NCBI GenBank assembly: GCA_008330645.1
Contig: VLTN01000049.1
Location: 124,001 to 188,000 of the forward strand
Length of the DNA stretch: 64,000 nucleotides
Direction of reading: 5' to 3'
Source: Cafeteria roenbergensis
Taxonomy: Eukaryota; Sar; Bigyra; Bicosoecida; Cafeteriaceae
Below, in pieces: positions 62,302 through 64,000 of this stretch. Made by a program: the position numbers and the translations under genes. The notes under the pieces are model-generated. The model ran no database searches and was not told the origin of the DNA. It was given only the letters and a program-made list of their open reading frames with translations. Numbering within the stretch: position 1 is the first letter of the stretch; each line of letters begins with the position of its first letter.

Positions 62302-64000
62302 TCAGCCGCTCTTGCACTCCAAACTGGCCTTCTTCTTCCCCAACCTGCGGCTCTCGTAGACGGCCTTGGGCTCTGGGCCGTAGGCCTTTTCGCTCAAGCT
62401 CTTCTTGTAGACTGCTTCGAGTGAGTCGAAGGGGCGGTTCTTCAGCAGGGGCTTGGCGGAGTCCGCGTGCGAGCCGTCCAGGGGCGCCAGCACCAGGCAC
62501 ATGCGGTCGGAGTCCTGAGGCCCCATGTCAAAGCCGTACCTCACGAAGGGGCCCCTCTTCTTCGTCCCTCCTGTGAGTGAGACGAAGGACTCGATGGTCG
62601 CGGCGGCGAGCTGCGGGTAGTGCACAACGGACTTGTCGTCGCAGGACAGCGGGAAGGTCATCCAGTCGTCGCTCTGCACGCTCTCGAGCACAAGCTCCAC
62701 ATCGCGCGGCAGGTCCTTGTACTTTTGAGCGCTGTCGCCGGAGAGCACCGAGTCGGTGACGACCCTGTGCCCGATGATGTCCATGTCCCAGTAGATCTTG
62801 CGCTTGTCAGCGTTGAAGGCGCTGCGCTCCTTCTTGGAAAAGGGCACATCGCTGCATGTCTTGTCAACGATGGCGTTGTCGTCAGCGTGGTACAGCCTCG
62901 CGCGCAGAGGGTGGCCGCGGGAAAACTCCTCTCCCTCGCCCTGGATCGTCACGGTGCTGCGACCGGCCGGCAGGTCGATGCTGGAGCTGATTGTCACGGA
63001 CTTGCCGGCGATGTCCCGGGCCTGGGCATTGGCCTCCGCTGCCAGGTCCGTCTGGCTGCAGAACATTGCAAACTTGCAGGAGGCCGCGACGGAGCACCGC
63101 TCCATGCGCGTGCCTCCGGCAGAGCAGCTGGACGACTTGACAGCGTGCAGGCGCGCCATGCGCTGCCACTCGAACTCGTGGAGCGGAGTGTCGGGCCGCT
63201 GCTGCTTGAACGCGTCTGGCGGTGAGCCGTAGATGTCGTTAAATTGCTGGCACATCTGGCCCACGCTGCCAGGCAGGCCCGCGGCAACGATGGCGTCGTC
63301 GGTCGGGCACTTGAGCTCGGCGCCACCGGCGGCAGCGTCCCGCTTGTTCCTCGCCTTGACGGCCTCGGAGAGCACCATGGAGCAGTACTGGCAAGCCCGC
63401 GAGCGGGTCTGGATGCTCCCGATGGCGTTGGGCTTGAGGAGCGACGTCATGTCGAGCTCCAGCGACTCGCCGGTGAGCGCCTTGCCCGAGCGCTTCTCGC
63501 CGAAGAGGTCGAAGAGCTTCGTCTCCAGCTCGCAGCTGGACGGGGTGTGCTCCAGGTCGGCGGGGGAAAGGGAAGGGTCGAGGCCGAGCCGGTAGCCGTT
63601 CACGCGCTTTGCTTGCTCGAGCCGCTGCTGGCAGAGGTCCACGGTCATGCCGCGGTGCTTGATCTTGGCGTCGATGTCGTCCAGCTTGAGCTTCTCGACG
63701 ACAAGGTGGACGCTCGCCTTCTGGATGGAGCGCACCGCGTGCTGGAACGCCTTGACCTTGAGCAGGTGCTCGTGGAGCTTGCCGGCGACGCACGCGTTGG
63801 TGGGCTCCTCCTCTCCGCCGCGGGCCCTGGACCCCAGCAGGAGCCGCGCTCCCGCTCGCGCCCCGGCATGCGCCCGCGCCCGCGTCCGCGAGGCGGACCG
63901 GCCGTGGGCCCGGGCCGCTCGCCTGCCGCTCGACGTGGCCGCCTGCAGCAGCGAGTGGGACCCGTACGCGAGACCGTCCGCAGGGGACAGGGCGGCGGCC
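62302..64000 (-). CDS. cysteine-rich protein, possibly secreted (5' end cut off)
   Basis: The frame is open from the stop at 62302 to the window edge (566 codons visible); its start lies outside. The visible N-terminal part is Arg/Ala-rich and low in cysteine. After EEEPTNACVAGK, cysteines recur regularly (DLCQQ, SSCELE, RACQYCSMVL, LKCPTD, QMCQQF, SSSCSAGG, RCSVAASCKFAMFCSQ, KTCSDVP). The stretch from ACQYCSMVLSEAVK to MCQQFNDIYG has the CxxC...C spacing of a saposin-like domain, but this is suggestive only. The C-terminal half mixes beta-like segments (STVTIQGEGEEF, KIYWDMDIIGHRVV) and ends in a basic tail (RLGKKKASLECKSG). Many cysteines favour an extracytoplasmic, disulfide-bonded protein. 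No enzyme family is recognised. Base composition is slightly less extreme and low-complexity inserts are absent, unlike its neighbours. Confidence 0.75.
   Translation of the reverse strand, partial: AAALSPADGLAYGSHSLLQAATSSGRRAARAHGRSASRTRARAHAGARAGARLLLGSRARGGEEEPTNACVAGKLHEHLLKVKAFQHAVRSIQKASVHLVVEKLKLDDIDAKIKHRGMTVDLCQQRLEQAKRVNGYRLGLDPSLSPADLEHTPSSCELETKLFDLFGEKRSGKALTGESLELDMTSLLKPNAIGSIQTRSRACQYCSMVLSEAVKARNKRDAAAGGAELKCPTDDAIVAAGLPGSVGQMCQQFNDIYGSPPDAFKQQRPDTPLHEFEWQRMARLHAVKSSSCSAGGTRMERCSVAASCKFAMFCSQTDLAAEANAQARDIAGKSVTISSSIDLPAGRSTVTIQGEGEEFSRGHPLRARLYHADDNAIVDKTCSDVPFSKKERSAFNADKRKIYWDMDIIGHRVVTDSVLSGDSAQKYKDLPRDVELVLESVQSDDWMTFPLSCDDKSVVHYPQLAAATIESFVSLTGGTKKRGPFVRYGFDMGPQDSDRMCLVLAPLDGSHADSAKPLLKNRPFDSLEAVYKKSLSEKAYGPEPKAVYESRRLGKKKASLECKSG

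Noticed and set aside
1-64000. Transposons, viral fossils, tRNA or rRNA genes
   Set aside because: I looked for terminal repeats, transposase, reverse transcriptase or capsid motifs and cloverleaf-like sequence and saw none. The histone doublet recalls giant-virus genes, but it has an intron and sits among host genes.

Overview
The window looks like nuclear DNA of a microbial eukaryote with a very GC-rich, compact genome. The evidence is spliceosomal introns (17 inferred, nearly all starting GTGAG and all ending AG), eukaryote-only genes (RPT1, CSN8, VPS54, a four-domain voltage-gated channel), long Ala/Gly/Ser/Pro linkers, and intergenic gaps of a few hundred bases. A heterotrophic stramenopile such as a bicosoecid (Cafeteria-like) would fit the composition and style, but nothing here proves the lineage. 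Open frames are long on both strands because of the base composition, so gene choice rests on recognisable domains and splice logic, not on ORF length.

Layout. 1-4505 (-): VPS54, 3' end cut by the window edge. 4978-12939 (+): a kinase-ANTH-kinase fusion protein, divergent from VPS54. 13509-21530 (+): a 2,673-residue coiled-coil/EF-hand protein. 21805-23380 (+): proteasome ATPase RPT1. 23750-26023 (-): flavin amine oxidase, divergent from a small protein (26326-26727, +) with an MGC lipidation signal. 27527-30593 (-): a protein carrying an H2A-like and an H2B-like histone fold and probably a ubiquitin-like fold. 30978-32737 (-): an ankyrin protein in which each of the first four exons is exactly one 33-residue repeat. 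33239-33712 (+): tail-anchored EF-hand protein. 34028-36205 (+): tandem secreted DsbA-like proteins. 36407-37336 (-): CSN8. 37630-42164 (-): armadillo-like protein. 42603-43692 (+): dual-specificity phosphatase. 44212-61339 (+): a four-domain calcium-channel-like protein of about 5,515 residues with an E/E/E/E filter. 62302-64000 (-): cysteine-rich protein, 5' end cut.

Themes. VPS54 and the ANTH kinase share one divergent promoter and both belong to membrane traffic. RPT1 and CSN8 belong to the ubiquitin-proteasome/COP9 world. Calcium signalling appears three times (the channel and two EF-hand proteins). The strongest novelty candidates are the H2A-H2B doublet with a ubiquitin-like domain placed where H2B is normally monoubiquitinated, the NAK kinase-ANTH-TKL kinase fusion, the giant channel, and two short words (GGCAGAGCC and GCGGTTTCG, with complements) scattered through genes far more often than composition predicts. 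I see no tRNA, rRNA, CRISPR array, transposon or viral fossil.
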